From assembly GCA_951213105.1 (NCBI GenBank), contig OX578142.1, forward strand, positions 119,693,354 through 119,757,353: 64,000 nucleotides of DNA, written 5' to 3'. Positions within the stretch are counted from its first letter, which is position 1. Each line of letters starts with the position of its first letter. Shown piece after piece: positions 12,196-22,859 of the stretch. Below the pieces are notes generated by a model. That model was not told the origin of the DNA, did not search any database, and saw only the letters and a program-made list of their open reading frames with translations. Made by a program: the position numbers and the translations under genes. This stretch comes from Amaurobius ferox (Eukaryota > Arthropoda > Arachnida > Araneae > Amaurobiidae).

Positions 12196-12557
12196 CAAGG
12201 TTCTTTACGAACTTATGTTCACATAAAGCAAATTACAAAACATTCTATCTAGTTCTAGTTTCTTTACATGTTTCTCACACACACGTACAAACACAGACGT
12301 ATATATTTCAACAAGTATTCAAAATGTCTTTTCAAAAGTTTTTACACGTGTAATCCTCGAAATGAATAATTCAGAAAAACAACACTTTGACAACATATTT
12401 CGAATCTAGAGCGAAATTCACCCTTTGATACCAAATTTCAAGTCATTTCGATGAAGCGTTTTTGAGTTATGAGTATGCAAAATTGAGGGCTCCTAACGTT
12501 AAATTAATTTCCCAGACTTTTATTCATATTTTTGTGATAGTTATCCTCTCACGTTGA

Positions 12558-13856
12558 TTTTTAACACTTTAAAACAAAGTTGAAAAGCGTTTATGACTTT
12601 GTCCATTCTGTCTGTCTGTCTGTCCGTTAGCACGATAACTGCAGTAAAAATGACTTAATCAAAATGAAATTTTAGTATGTTGTTCAGACGGTCTGTAGGA
12701 CCTATGGAAATATAAATTAATAATATGACCCAATTAGTTTTGGATTGAACGCGGGTTGAAACAATGAAATACATTGAACCTTATAGGACCTAATTTTTCA
12801 AACATTTTTTAAGCGGATTTAAAATTCACAAATTGCTTCGAAAATTTTATGTAATATTCAAATTATTCTATAAAATATATAAAAGAATTTCAGCAAAATA
12901 TATTCATAAGTTTTTAAATAAAAATTAAAATAATAATTACACCTCTTATATGAAGCAATCACGTGACCATGACATGAAACGATCACGTGACCCACTTCCA
13001 AATAAAATATGGCATCCATCTTGTCTCAAAATCGTAATTTTTAAAGTTCCTTTTAATTCATATTGAGTATCGTATTCGTCCTAAAACCGCTTTAATTTTG
13101 CTTAAATTCTGTGCATCTACATACTGAAACAGCGCAATGACAATATATTTGAGTTTAAATGATCATCCAAATTTGATTACTTCTACAACGAAGCCTATTT
13201 TTCACTTATGTAAAATGTAAACAGCAAAATATGTAGGATGAGTTGTATAAGAAGTGCTGTATTTTTTTACGCAAAAGTATTTAGCTCATGGAGTCTGCAC
13301 AGCTGATATGAATGAAATATTCATTGATTTTACAAAGAGAAGGACGATTTTTTTCGATGAAGTTTTAAGCATAAAGTTTAATTACTTGTAGCTCCATGGT
13401 CTTAAGTTTTTAAATAAAATAAATTATTTTAGTACTGTGATGAATGAAATGATTGGAAAAATGTTATGAATGAAATGCTGCTTTTATAGAGAGAGCCAGG
13501 CGTGTTATTTTTTCATGACGTCATTTGAATGAATGTCAGTTGTTTTCGATGAAGTTTTCAAATATAATAAATTATTGTAGTATTATGATGATTTTAGAAA
13601 TATTACCGAGGAATGTATCACATTTTAGAGATGTTTAAAACAGGCAATTTATATTTCAATACCGTCATTTGAATGAAGTTCATTTTTTTCGATGAAGGTT
13701 TAAGTTTTCAAATATAATAAATTAATGTAGTATTATGATAAGTTTTAAAATATTACTTAGGAATGTATTGCATTTTAGAGATGTTTAAATAAAATTGCAT
13801 TGAAGTTGGAAAGTGTTTCATAATCAATGCTTTAAGCATGATTGATCTTTCTTGTT
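12558..13856 (+). repeat. Family A repeat, copy 2 (complete)
   Basis: About 1.3 kb. It starts ttttaacactttaaaac with an inverted pair aacactttaaaacaaagtt / aaaagcgttt forming a hairpin, then a short (TCTG)n run and ccgttagcacgataactgc. It ends aagtgtttcataatcaatgc, a small hairpin and ctttcttgtt. It aligns end to end with 30878-32196 and with the end of copy 1. No coding frame is present. The CACGTG-containing segment at about 12958-12990 is conserved in copies 1, 2 and 3. Confidence 0.85.
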
Positions 13857-14104
13857 TTTGTATTACGTTACTAATAAGTAACCCAAACGCATTTGCGTGA
13901 ATTTTATGTTTTTGTATCAAATAGGAATTATAAAATTAATATACGACGAAATTATGAATAGGAACCTAGGCATATTTTGATGAAAATCGCTTCGGAGACT
14001 TTTTATATGAGTATGCAAAATTTCAGCTGTTTTCTCCCTGTAGTTATTTCGCTATGTTTAAATATTCATCATCAGAATGATTTTAGAGATCATATATTAG
14101 TTTT

Positions 14105-14910
14105 AAAAAAATTTGATGTGAGCAGCACATGACTTTCCCTGCAGACTTATATTAACGTTCTCTTTATTTTAATTAAATTTATTTCACTTTTAATTCAGTT
14201 TTCGTTCTCATTCGGTAACCGGGCTTATTTTCAAAGGTGGAGTAGGGAAAGTACGATAAACTAAAATATCTCAAGAACGGCTAGTTCTAGTGTAATGGAG
14301 TTGATCTTATTCTTTTCGTCGTTAAAAATTACGTATTAAACGAGCATTTAATGGATATATTTGAGTATATCTAGTTCTTTAGTTTAGATTTTGACGATTT
14401 TTGTGGGCCATTTTGCAAAAAAAGGCAGGTTATTTTTTTCCGAATCGTACCAAAATCTAATGAGCACCAGGGTAACCCACAAGTGACTTATTTACCAAAT
14501 TTTGTGAAATTCGGTCCAGTAATTTTTCAGTTAGAGTGGATACAAGCTTTTGCGACCCATTTCGCAAAAAAAGGCGGGTTCTTTTATTCCAAATCGTACC
14601 CAAAACTAATCAGCATCAAGTGACTTACCTACCAAATTTTGTGAATTTCGGTCCATTAGTCTTTTAGTTAGAGTGGATACAAAATCTGCATAGACAGACA
14701 GTCACACAGACACACAGACAGACAGACACACAGACAGACAGACACACAGACAGACACACAGACAGACACACAGACACACACACAGACGTCACGCTAAATA
14801 TGGTTTTTTCGTATTTTAGAGGTCTTGAAATGTGTAGATCCGTCGGAAACTCGAGTTGCGATTCCAATACTTTCCCTATACATTACCATGTATTGCAGGG
14901 AAAGTAAAAA
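14105..14910 (+). mobile_element. Family B short TIR element, copy 1
   Basis: The termini are gactttccctgcag at 14132 and its complement tgcagggaaagt at 14895. The interior contains atctcaagaacggctagt, two imperfect internal repeats of ggccatttcgcaaaaaaggc...gtggataca, and an (ACAGAC)n run at 14690-14790. No transposase is present, so it is a non-autonomous (MITE-like) element. Copies at 25476-26105 (minus) and 33120-33925 confirm the unit. The frame on the minus strand here is repeat-derived. Confidence 0.75.
14690..14790. repeat. (ACAGACAC)n microsatellite within family B element
   Basis: Imperfect acagacagacacacagac repeats. The same position in other family B copies holds a shorter version (33776-33825; TCTGTCTG near 25615), so this is an expanded internal tract. 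Confidence 0.85.
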
Positions 14911-14919
14911 TGACTAATT

Positions 14920-15253
14920 TGATGATAAATTCTAATCTAATCTTTATTTAATATAACGGACATTTCTTTTTACCCAGTTTTAATAAAATTTTGTATTAAA
15001 AGTTTAGTATAGATGCAACCTAATCACCGTAATCCTGAAACTGTAAAGTATTTCTATAACTGGGATTCTATAAGACATTTAATGATGTATTATTAATTGC
15101 TCTACGATTAATATCCCGGAGTAACGCGATATGAAATCGACCATACAATTATGTGATAATTTATAATAATAAAATATTTGTAAAAATAAAAGAATGAATT
15201 TATAAAAATAAAGGAATACAAATGTAATAAATAATAAAATTGTTTGCTCATTA
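14920..15253. other. AT-rich target region of the BEL insertion
   Basis: AT-rich DNA with no supported gene. It ends in the 5-bp target cgata (15254-15258). Confidence 0.5.
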
Positions 15254-15258
15254 CGATA

Positions 15259-15537
15259 TGTTGGAGCCCGTAAGTATGTATGAAAGACGCCAAGTGTTCT
15301 TGTTTGGCGAGCGCCAAGCAGCGGGTTGCTGGTTTTTGAAAAAGCGAAATTGTAGTTTTTGGAATAAAACTTGTGGCGTTAGGTGACACGAGAAATTGGC
15401 TCGTTGTTCTCGGTTGTTAATATAAATAGTTTGTAATAAAGGTATGGATAAGTATTACTGAAGTTCTTCTTTTATAGAAATACAGTCCACTACTCATTTA
15501 GAAAGGCTCTATTTAGGTATGTTTAATTCATCCTACA
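15259..15537 (+). repeat. 5' LTR of BEL/Pao element
   Basis: 279 bp, beginning tgttggagcccgtaagta and ending ttcatcctaca, with the canonical TG...CA ends. Pol II promoter and polyadenylation signals should lie here; an aataaa at about 15362 and aataaagg at 15436 are candidates. It is practically identical to the 3' LTR. Confidence 0.95.
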
Positions 15538-15541
15538 TTTG

Positions 15542-15558
15542 TGGTCCGTCGAGCCGGA
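15542..15558 (+). promoter_or_regulatory. Primer-binding site, tRNA-Tyr-like
   Basis: Starting 4 bases after the LTR, tggtccgtcgagccgga is complementary, with one mismatch as I recall the tRNA, to the 3' end of arthropod tRNA-Tyr (ending in CGGCTCGAAGGA plus CCA). A tRNA-Tyr-type primer is plausible for BEL elements. The assignment rests on memory of the tRNA, not on a search. Confidence 0.55.
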
Positions 15559-15651
15559 GATACCTTTGGAATCGTAATACTTTCCGTACAAAATCGTCAA
15601 ACGCATTAGTGTTGTTTTTATAGTTTAGATTGATATTCATTTGTAGCTAAG

Positions 15652-18600
15652 ATGTCAGAAATAACAATTTTGAATCGAAAACGCGGAAATATCAAAGGGC
15701 AAATCACAAAATTTGCAGCTGCCCTAGTCTCCGATGAAAAGAATGAAGCGGTGATTAGTGCCCGGTTGGAAGCTTTAGAACGCTTGCAAATAAAATTTGA
15801 AGCCTTAAAACTGGATTATTACTCAAATGTTCAAGAAGAACATCTTGAAGAAATTGAAGGCCAACTGTCAGAAGTCGATGAGGAACTGCAGAATTTGGAG
15901 GTGAGTTTGAAAACTTCCTTACATCAATTTAAGATAGCTAGTACACTCTCTGTTGTTCCGAACACTAGTGTTCCCATTAGTAATGATCTTGCTGGAACTA
16001 TATCCGTAAAATTGCCCGAAATTCCACTGCCAATTTTTTCTGGCAAATATGAAGAGTGGAGTTGCTTCAAATCCCAATTTAAGAGCTTAATTGAAGATAA
16101 TCCAAAATTAACGGACAATCAAAAAATTTATTATTTGCATGCAGCTTTGAAGGGGGAAGCAAAGCATATCGAAACCGTCGATGATACGTACAGTTCTCTG
16201 TTTCAAGCACTTGAAAATAGGTACGAAAATAAAAGAGCAATCGTGGATACGCATATCAAAGGCATCATTAATTACGAAAAATTGACACAAGAATCAGCTA
16301 GAGATTTGCGCAAATTACTAGACTGTGTTAATAAGAATTTGAGAGCATTGAAGAGCTTAAAATTTGATCGAGATATTCTTTCGGATGCCTTACTTATCAA
16401 TATACTTCTTCAAAAATTAGATCGCGAAAGTCGGAAACAATTCGAACTAACTTTGAAAACTAATGAGGTTCCTGTTTTTGAAGAACTTATAGATTTTCTT
16501 GAGAAAAGATGTCAAGTTTTAGACAGCATCAATCGTAACATTTCGAATAAACCTAAAATGATCAATTATGATCAAGGAAATAAATCCAGAAATTTGATGG
16601 TGAAATCTAGTAGTAATAATACCCCAGAATGCATTTTGTGTAAATACTCTCATTCATTACATAAATGTGAAATGTTTCTGAAACTTTCCCCTCAAGAAAG
16701 ATACGAAATAGTTAGAAAAAATAAATTATGTTTGAATTGCTTTGGATACCATAAAGTGGCGGTTTGCCGATCTCAATTTGTGTGCAACACTTGTAAATCT
16801 AAACACCATTCGTTATTGCATAAAACAGATGTAAAGTTAATGAAGCCTACTACTCTCCCCACTTCGTTTGAAATGGATCAGAATTCCGATGCTGAGAACT
16901 CGAATCAAGTAAACATTGGCGGCGATGAGTCGGCACGAATATTAACGTCTTGTTTTGTAACGGAGAAAAAGAAAATAATTCTAGCAACGGCAGTTATTTA
17001 TATTAGAGATGGAAGGGGTAATTACGTAAAAGGAAGAGGTATTCTTGACTCTGGGAGCCAAATTAATTGCATAAGCTCTGATTTCGCAAATGCACTTGGT
17101 TTACGAAAGGAAAGAATAAATATCCCAGTCACAGGGTTAACAGATTGCTTGATAAATGTAAAAAGAAAAACAAGTACGAGTATTTCGAATTCGAATGGAT
17201 CATTTTCTGCAACGATTGACCTTTTAATTATCCCTAAAATTACAGAGATGATGCCTGCTACATATTTGGATACGAAAGAGTTAAAAATTCCACCGAATAT
17301 AACACTAGCTGACCCAAGGTTCTTCGAACCGGGGAAGGTGGATTTATTGATTGGTGCAGAGCTATTTTTTGAAATTTTAAAGAGTAACAAAATTCGTTCC
17401 ACTCAGTCCGTTACATTCCAAGATACTGTTTTTGGTTACGTAATAAGTGGAGCCGTGGAAGGTAGAGTTGAGAAAAGACAACACTGTGGGTTGGTCTCTC
17501 AGATAAATAAGTTAGAAGATATCGTACAAAGGTTTTGGGAAATAGAAACAGTTTCAGATCCTCCTTGTTCAAAAAATAAAGAAGAGTTACATTGCGAAGA
17601 ACATTTTTTAAAAACTCATAGTAGAGATGTAACAGGGAAATATACAGTGAGTCTTCCTATCAAAGAAAATGCGGAACTTGGCAGTTCTATACAATCCGCT
17701 AGAAAAAGGTTGAATAGTTTATGGTATCGATTGGATAAAAACCCTGAATTAGCTATCCTTTACAGTAACTTTATGAATGAATATGAGAGGCTAGGACACA
17801 TGCGTGAAGTGAGGGAGGTGACTCCAGAAGACTCGATTTATGTTATGCCCCATCACGGGATTTACAAGGCAGACAGTAGTACCACAAAATTGCGCGTCGT
17901 TTTCGATACTTCAGCACCTTCCACTACTGGAAGTTCCCTGAACAACTGCTTGTACAAAGGAGGGGTAGTTCAAGAGGACTTGTTCTCTATACTATTGCGA
18001 TTTCGGAAGCATAAATTTGCCTTTACGGCAGACGTAAAGAAAATGTATAGACAGATTTGGATTCATCCCAAACAGCGGCACTTGCAATGCATTCTTTGGA
18101 AAAGAGGCTTTACTGAGGAAACGCAATTGTTTGAACTGCTAACTGTGACTTATGGTACTGCGTGTGCACCATTTTTGGCCATTCGAGTCTTGAAACAATT
18201 AGCTATAGATGAAAGAGACAATTATCCATTAGCATCTGCGGCTGCTTTAACTGACTTTTACGTCGATGATATTTTGTCTGGAGCTGATAATCTTGGTACA
18301 GCTACTGAACTACAACAACAGTTAATTGCAATGTTAAAGTCTGGAGGAATGGACTTGCACAAATGGTGCTCCAATGAGAAACTATTGCTTGAACAAGTTT
18401 CTTTCAGTGACCAAGAATATCACTTTGAAGAAGAATCTGATATGGACACTGTGAAAACACTTGGTTTAAGATGGAACCCAAAGAATGATGATTTTAGTTT
18501 CACAGTTTCATCTTATTCAACCACAACTACTAAGCGCTCTGTCTTATCAGACATTGCGAGATTGTTTGATCCTTTGGGATTTTTAGGTCCAGTCATAGTA

Positions 18601-20271
18601 AAAGCAAAGATATTTTTACAAACTTTGTGGCATTTAAAGATTGGGTGGGACCAGGAACTTCCACAAAAAGAAAAAAGAAAATGGGAAAAGTTTTTACAGG
18701 CCTTACCGAAATTGAGACATGTGAAAATCAACAGATATCTTCTTGCAGATTCGGTTAAGGAAATAGAAATTCATGGATTCTCTGACGCATGTAAAGATGC
18801 TTACGGCGCATCAGTGTATATTCGTTGTGTGACCAACTTAAATGAAGTGAAGGTCAACCTTCTGTGCAGTAAGTCACGAGTTGCACCTCTCAAGGTGCTA
18901 ACCATACCGCGTCTTGAGCTGTGTGCACCAGAATTACTTTCAAGGCTTGTGTCAAAAATACTGACTTCATTAAAACTAAAAATTGACAGAGTTTACCTTT
19001 ATACCGATTCGTCAATAGTGTTAGCTTGGATTGATTCATCGCCCCATCTGTTGAAAGTGTTCGTGTCCAATAGAATCTCACGCATTCAGGAGCTTACTCA
19101 GAATTTTCAATGGCAACATGTGAGGTCTGCAGAGAACCCAGCGGACTTGGTGTCTCGAGGACTCGACCCTGATCAGATTGGTGAGAATACCTTGTGGTGG
19201 TATGGCCCGGAATTTCTTCATCAGGAAAGGCTGGTAATTGTTGATAGACATTATTCCCCATCTGATGAACTGTATAGCCAGGAATTTAAGAAAGTGACTG
19301 ATGTGACACTGACTTTGAATTTGAACTCTCTGTTTTTAGATTCTATTCTCAATATTTCAAATAATTATGTTAAATTAATTCGCATTTTAAGTTTCATTTT
19401 CAGATTTACCCATAACTTAAAAAATCCATTGGGTAAGCTTTGTGGACCCCTCTCCAGTAACGAACTTCAACATGCAACGTTATTTTTAGTTAGTTGTGTT
19501 CAAGAACGGGTATTTACTGATGACATAGCTAACATTCAGAAAGGTAAATCTCCAACTGGAAAGGTAAGAAACTTAAACCCTTATTTGGATCAAAATAATG
19601 TTTTGAGAGTAGGAGGTCGTCTCCAAAATTCTCATATAGCTGATACTCAAAAACATCCCATTTTATTGCCTGCCAAGCATAAACTCACTGAAATGATTAT
19701 TGAGAGTTATCACAAAAAATATCTACATGTTGGACCTCAAAATTTATTATATTGTATTCGTAGGGAATTTTGGCCTTTAAATGGCAGAACCACATGTAGA
19801 AGGATTGTGCATAATTGTATTACTTGCTTTAAGGTCAAACCTCTAATAGCAGAACAAATTATGGGTGATTTACCAAAGGAAAGGGTAAATGTAAATTTTC
19901 CATTTAATTGCACAGGGGTGGATTTTTGTGGACCATTTTTTATTAAATATAGGGGTCAACGTAAAGGGATTTATCATAAGATTTATGTTTGTATATTTGT
20001 ATGTATGGTTACCAAGGCAGTTCATTTGGATATTGTATGTGACTTATCTTCTGAAGCATTTATTGCCACCTTGAAAAGATTTTTTGATTTTCATACTTGT
20101 ACTTATTCATTCCTTGAAATTGACATTTCAACACCGGGCGGAATGTTGGAGCCCGTAAGTATGTATGAAAGACGCCAAGTGTTCTTGTTTGGCGAGCGCC
20201 AAGCAGCGGGTTGCTGGTTTTTGAAAAAGCGAAATTGTAGTTTTTGGAATAAAACTTGTGGCGTTAGGTGA
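15652..20271 (+). CDS. BEL/Pao gag-pol polyprotein (integrase truncated)
   Basis: This single 1539-codon frame starts at ATG 15652, 115 nt after the 5' LTR. It includes: an N-terminal gag region with the IFSGKYEEW motif (about residue 130); zinc-knuckle Cys/His motifs at about residues 327-390; aspartic protease DSG (D466); reverse transcriptase with the FYVDD box (YVDD 870-873); RNase H acidic positions near D1045 (SDA) and D1119 (TDSS); and an integrase zinc domain with H1354/H1359 and C1389/C1392. The integrase core has its first Asp (D1424, GVDFCGP). The second Asp and Glu are missing: the sequence loses similarity near residue 1475, and from about residue 1498 the frame reads through the 3' LTR to a stop at 20271. 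BEL polyproteins are usually longer. The reverse transcriptase copies element RNA in cytoplasmic particles; integrase would normally join it to chromosomes. The frame is undamaged up to the deletion. Confidence 0.93.
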   Translation: MSEITILNRKRGNIKGQITKFAAALVSDEKNEAVISARLEALERLQIKFEALKLDYYSNVQEEHLEEIEGQLSEVDEELQNLEVSLKTSLHQFKIASTLSVVPNTSVPISNDLAGTISVKLPEIPLPIFSGKYEEWSCFKSQFKSLIEDNPKLTDNQKIYYLHAALKGEAKHIETVDDTYSSLFQALENRYENKRAIVDTHIKGIINYEKLTQESARDLRKLLDCVNKNLRALKSLKFDRDILSDALLINILLQKLDRESRKQFELTLKTNEVPVFEELIDFLEKRCQVLDSINRNISNKPKMINYDQGNKSRNLMVKSSSNNTPECILCKYSHSLHKCEMFLKLSPQERYEIVRKNKLCLNCFGYHKVAVCRSQFVCNTCKSKHHSLLHKTDVKLMKPTTLPTSFEMDQNSDAENSNQVNIGGDESARILTSCFVTEKKKIILATAVIYIRDGRGNYVKGRGILDSGSQINCISSDFANALGLRKERINIPVTGLTDCLINVKRKTSTSISNSNGSFSATIDLLIIPKITEMMPATYLDTKELKIPPNITLADPRFFEPGKVDLLIGAELFFEILKSNKIRSTQSVTFQDTVFGYVISGAVEGRVEKRQHCGLVSQINKLEDIVQRFWEIETVSDPPCSKNKEELHCEEHFLKTHSRDVTGKYTVSLPIKENAELGSSIQSARKRLNSLWYRLDKNPELAILYSNFMNEYERLGHMREVREVTPEDSIYVMPHHGIYKADSSTTKLRVVFDTSAPSTTGSSLNNCLYKGGVVQEDLFSILLRFRKHKFAFTADVKKMYRQIWIHPKQRHLQCILWKRGFTEETQLFELLTVTYGTACAPFLAIRVLKQLAIDERDNYPLASAAALTDFYVDDILSGADNLGTATELQQQLIAMLKSGGMDLHKWCSNEKLLLEQVSFSDQEYHFEEESDMDTVKTLGLRWNPKNDDFSFTVSSYSTTTTKRSVLSDIARLFDPLGFLGPVIVKAKIFLQTLWHLKIGWDQELPQKEKRKWEKFLQALPKLRHVKINRYLLADSVKEIEIHGFSDACKDAYGASVYIRCVTNLNEVKVNLLCSKSRVAPLKVLTIPRLELCAPELLSRLVSKILTSLKLKIDRVYLYTDSSIVLAWIDSSPHLLKVFVSNRISRIQELTQNFQWQHVRSAENPADLVSRGLDPDQIGENTLWWYGPEFLHQERLVIVDRHYSPSDELYSQEFKKVTDVTLTLNLNSLFLDSILNISNNYVKLIRILSFIFRFTHNLKNPLGKLCGPLSSNELQHATLFLVSCVQERVFTDDIANIQKGKSPTGKVRNLNPYLDQNNVLRVGGRLQNSHIADTQKHPILLPAKHKLTEMIIESYHKKYLHVGPQNLLYCIRREFWPLNGRTTCRRIVHNCITCFKVKPLIAEQIMGDLPKERVNVNFPFNCTGVDFCGPFFIKYRGQRKGIYHKIYVCIFVCMVTKAVHLDIVCDLSSEAFIATLKRFFDFHTCTYSFLEIDISTPGGMLEPVSMYERRQVFLFGERQAAGCWFLKKRNCSFWNKTCGVR

Positions 20272-20422
20272 CATGAGAAATTGGCTCGTTGTTCTCGGTT
20301 GTTAATATAAATAGTTTGTAATAAAGGTATGGATAAGTATTACTGAAGTTCTTCTTTTATAGAAATACAGTCCACTACTCATTTAGAAAGGCTCTATTTA
20401 GGTATGTTTAATTCATCCTACA
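20144..20422 (+). repeat. 3' LTR of BEL/Pao element
   Basis: 279 bp, the same length as the 5' LTR, with about one difference seen by eye. It is preceded by acaccgggcgga, a likely plus-strand priming tract, and followed by the target repeat cgata. The gag-pol frame runs 128 bp into it. Confidence 0.95.
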
Positions 20423-20427
20423 CGATA

Positions 20428-21070
20428 TGTCCTAACGTTACGCCAAAAGACTAATTTGCATATTTGCTGTTTAGTATCATAGTTATTACAACAACCTAAG
20501 AACCGTTAGACATCGTTAAAATATATATTCAATGAACTAATCTCACGACTTTGACATATTCAAATGTAATTAGAATGTGCTGATTACATCATTCACTTAA
20601 TTCGTCTATTAATTTGACCATTTCAAAATCCCATAAGATGATTATTGAAAAAAAGTTTTAAGTTCTTAAGTACAAGATGAGAATAAATCAGTAACGTCTT
20701 TCAGTGAAATAGCAAATGGCATACTTTATTAGAAAAGTTGTGGCTAATCAACGAAATTTCGCCCTTAAAATTGAGGATTTTAATATGGAACTGACCTCTG
20801 AAAATTGCACATTTCGGAATATTGAATATCTCCTGATAAGATAGGAATGCATGAAAACTTGTATTTGGACTAGTGGGGTTTGTTTATGACGTCAAAATCG
20901 AGCGTTGTCTTTGACAATGTCGAAGTTTCTACGCATTTAGATATGAAGACGGGCCCCTTATTCAAATTCTATTCACATATATTCTATTAACTCATATTTC
21001 GTCATATCAGTACCCATAACTCATATTTCGCACAACTCTAAATTGACAATTATCAATATTGATAGCATCC
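20428..21070. other. AT-rich DNA, nothing recognised
   Basis: Contains isolated phrases seen in the window's repeats (atttcggaatattgaatatctc...) but no element with definable ends. Confidence 0.4.
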
Positions 21071-21074
21071 GCAA

Positions 21075-21936
21075 TAGGGAATATAGTCCAAAGATTGAAA
21101 TGTTTTAATAATTATTTCATCAATTTGGCGTCATTTTCATTTATGTATTGTCATTTTTGCATTTTTGTGATATTTTCGTTTCTCTGGAGCGAAATATCGC
21201 CATATTTGAGTTATTTCGCTAAATTAGTCACCAAACTAGCCAAATTTATCGCCCTACATTACAGACAGATGGCGAGAAGAGCATTTCTTATATATAAAGT
21301 ACTATTGGCGAATTGTTGGGCATCAAAATAAAAATTATTACCCAAATTATATTTTGTCGTGAATGGAACAAACTAGATCCACGAGAATGATGTTGACACA
21401 TTTTTCGCATAATACGGCATATGAAACGTGAACATATTTTACAATAATTTAAACTTTTTTTTTTAATTTTATGTAATATATTAGATAAATTTATTTGAAA
21501 AACGTGCAATATCTTGAGAACGGTTCGTACTAGCCTTCTAAAGTTTGCATCATTTGTTATCTAATGAAAAATTTCATATGAAATAAAAATGCATATAACA
21601 TTGTTGAAGGTTCTTATTTTTTAATGATTTTTTCGAAATTTCATTCGAAAATTTGGGGGTTGAGGGTTTCTGAACATTCGATTGCGTAATTAATAGGATT
21701 AAAATATTCACCGATTGTAATATGTGTACCAAATTCTGTTCGAATCGCTCTATTCGTTCGTTAGATATTGTATCCATAGTCTCACGTACCCAGACGTACA
21801 TACATCACTTCAGTAACATTCGATTCGAGTTCAGGGATGCTTGAAACGTGCTCTTCTGTCGAAAACTCGAATTCACATGTTCGACCCCGTTACAATACTA
21901 TCCCTATACATTATGTTACGTATATAAGGAAAGTAA
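21075..21936 (+). repeat. Family C AT-rich element, copy 2
   Basis: The left part (ggcgtcattttcatttatg, gcgaaatatcgccatatttg, ttcgctaaattagtcacc) matches 43310-43410. The central part (atatcttgagaacggttcgtac) matches family B. The right end (gagttcagggatgcttgaaacgtgc, then ggaaagtaaaa) matches 43853-43880 and the family B right end. There is no transposase. Boundaries are approximate. Confidence 0.55.
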
Positions 21937-21939
21937 AAA

Positions 21940-22565
21940 CAGTTTACTCTAAAAAATTATAAACTGAGATGATTTATGTGGGTTTATGAATATTTAATTC
22001 ATCCATACTTCGAATGCATATTTTCATCAAAAGCAAATCCCGGTAAAAAAAAAAGAATTTTGCTTTTAGTAATATGGATTCAAAGCTTTTAAAAAATCTT
22101 CTTCTAAACAAGACAAATGTTTCAAGTCTTGTAATTCAGTTTTTCTATTAACATTGTTTTAAGGCACATTTCATCAATATCATTATTTGAACATAATTGA
22201 GAGGAAATGTTGACATGAAAATGTACAAAGAAACTTTTGTCTTGAATATAAATCGTCTTCTTCCTGTATGGCTACATTGGAACTAACATTATAAAGACTG
22301 CATTAATTTCTGTGATGCATTCAAAGAAATGAAATATTAAATATCGTAATAGTATATCTTTCCATACATCATCATGCATGAATCAATATGGATGATAAAT
22401 AGAAAAACATTTCTTATTAGAATTTGAAATAATACAAAACGGCATTCACTCTTAGTTAAAATTTATGAGGCCTGAATTTTAATGGCTTGTACAGCTGTCG
22501 TTAAGTCAGTTAAATGTATTAAGTCGCATGGTATACTATCAATTAGTTTAAACAAATAATCCAAA
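21940..22565. other. AT-rich DNA, nothing recognised
   Basis: No coding, RNA or terminal-repeat structure that I can support. Confidence 0.4.
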
Positions 22566-22570
22566 TGATG

Positions 22571-22853
22571 TTCACCATATTTCGAAAAGTGTATATAGGG
22601 TTCTCTCTTAAGTCCTTGTGCATCACTTTAACTTTCGGTTGAAGAATTCCAGTACTGCTGAAGCTGGGACTACTGATAAGATAGCAACTATAATCTATTG
22701 ATTCTACAATATTCACCAATATTTCGAAAAATGTATACAAAGTTCTCTCTTAAATCCATATGCATCACTTTAACTTTTGACTGAAGATTTCTAGAGCTGC
22801 GGAAGTTGAGTCTACTAATAGAAAAGTAACTATAACCTATCGATTGTGGAAGT
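22571..22853. repeat. Two-copy tandem duplication, about 141-bp unit
   Basis: Unit 1 (22571-22711) and unit 2 (22712-22853) share ttcaccatatttcgaaaagt, gttctctcttaa, gcatcactttaactttcg and tagcaactataatctat in the same order, with moderate divergence. No function is evident. Confidence 0.8.
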
Positions 22854-22859
22854 GTGCAG

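Larger units (their letters stand above)
15254..20427 (+). mobile_element. BEL/Pao LTR retrotransposon, young, with truncated integrase
   Basis: Two direct LTRs (15259-15537 and 20144-20422) bracket a primer-binding site, one long gag-pol frame and a purine-containing tract just before the 3' LTR (about 20131-20143). A perfect 5-bp direct repeat, cgata, flanks the element (15254-15258, 20423-20427). The LTRs differ by about one base as read by eye (cac/cat in gtgacacgag versus gtgacatgag), so insertion is recent. The frame runs gag, aspartic protease, reverse transcriptase, RNase H and the start of integrase. The integrase catalytic core is cut short by an internal deletion before the 3' LTR, so this copy is probably non-autonomous and was supplied with integrase in trans. 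Confidence 0.95.
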
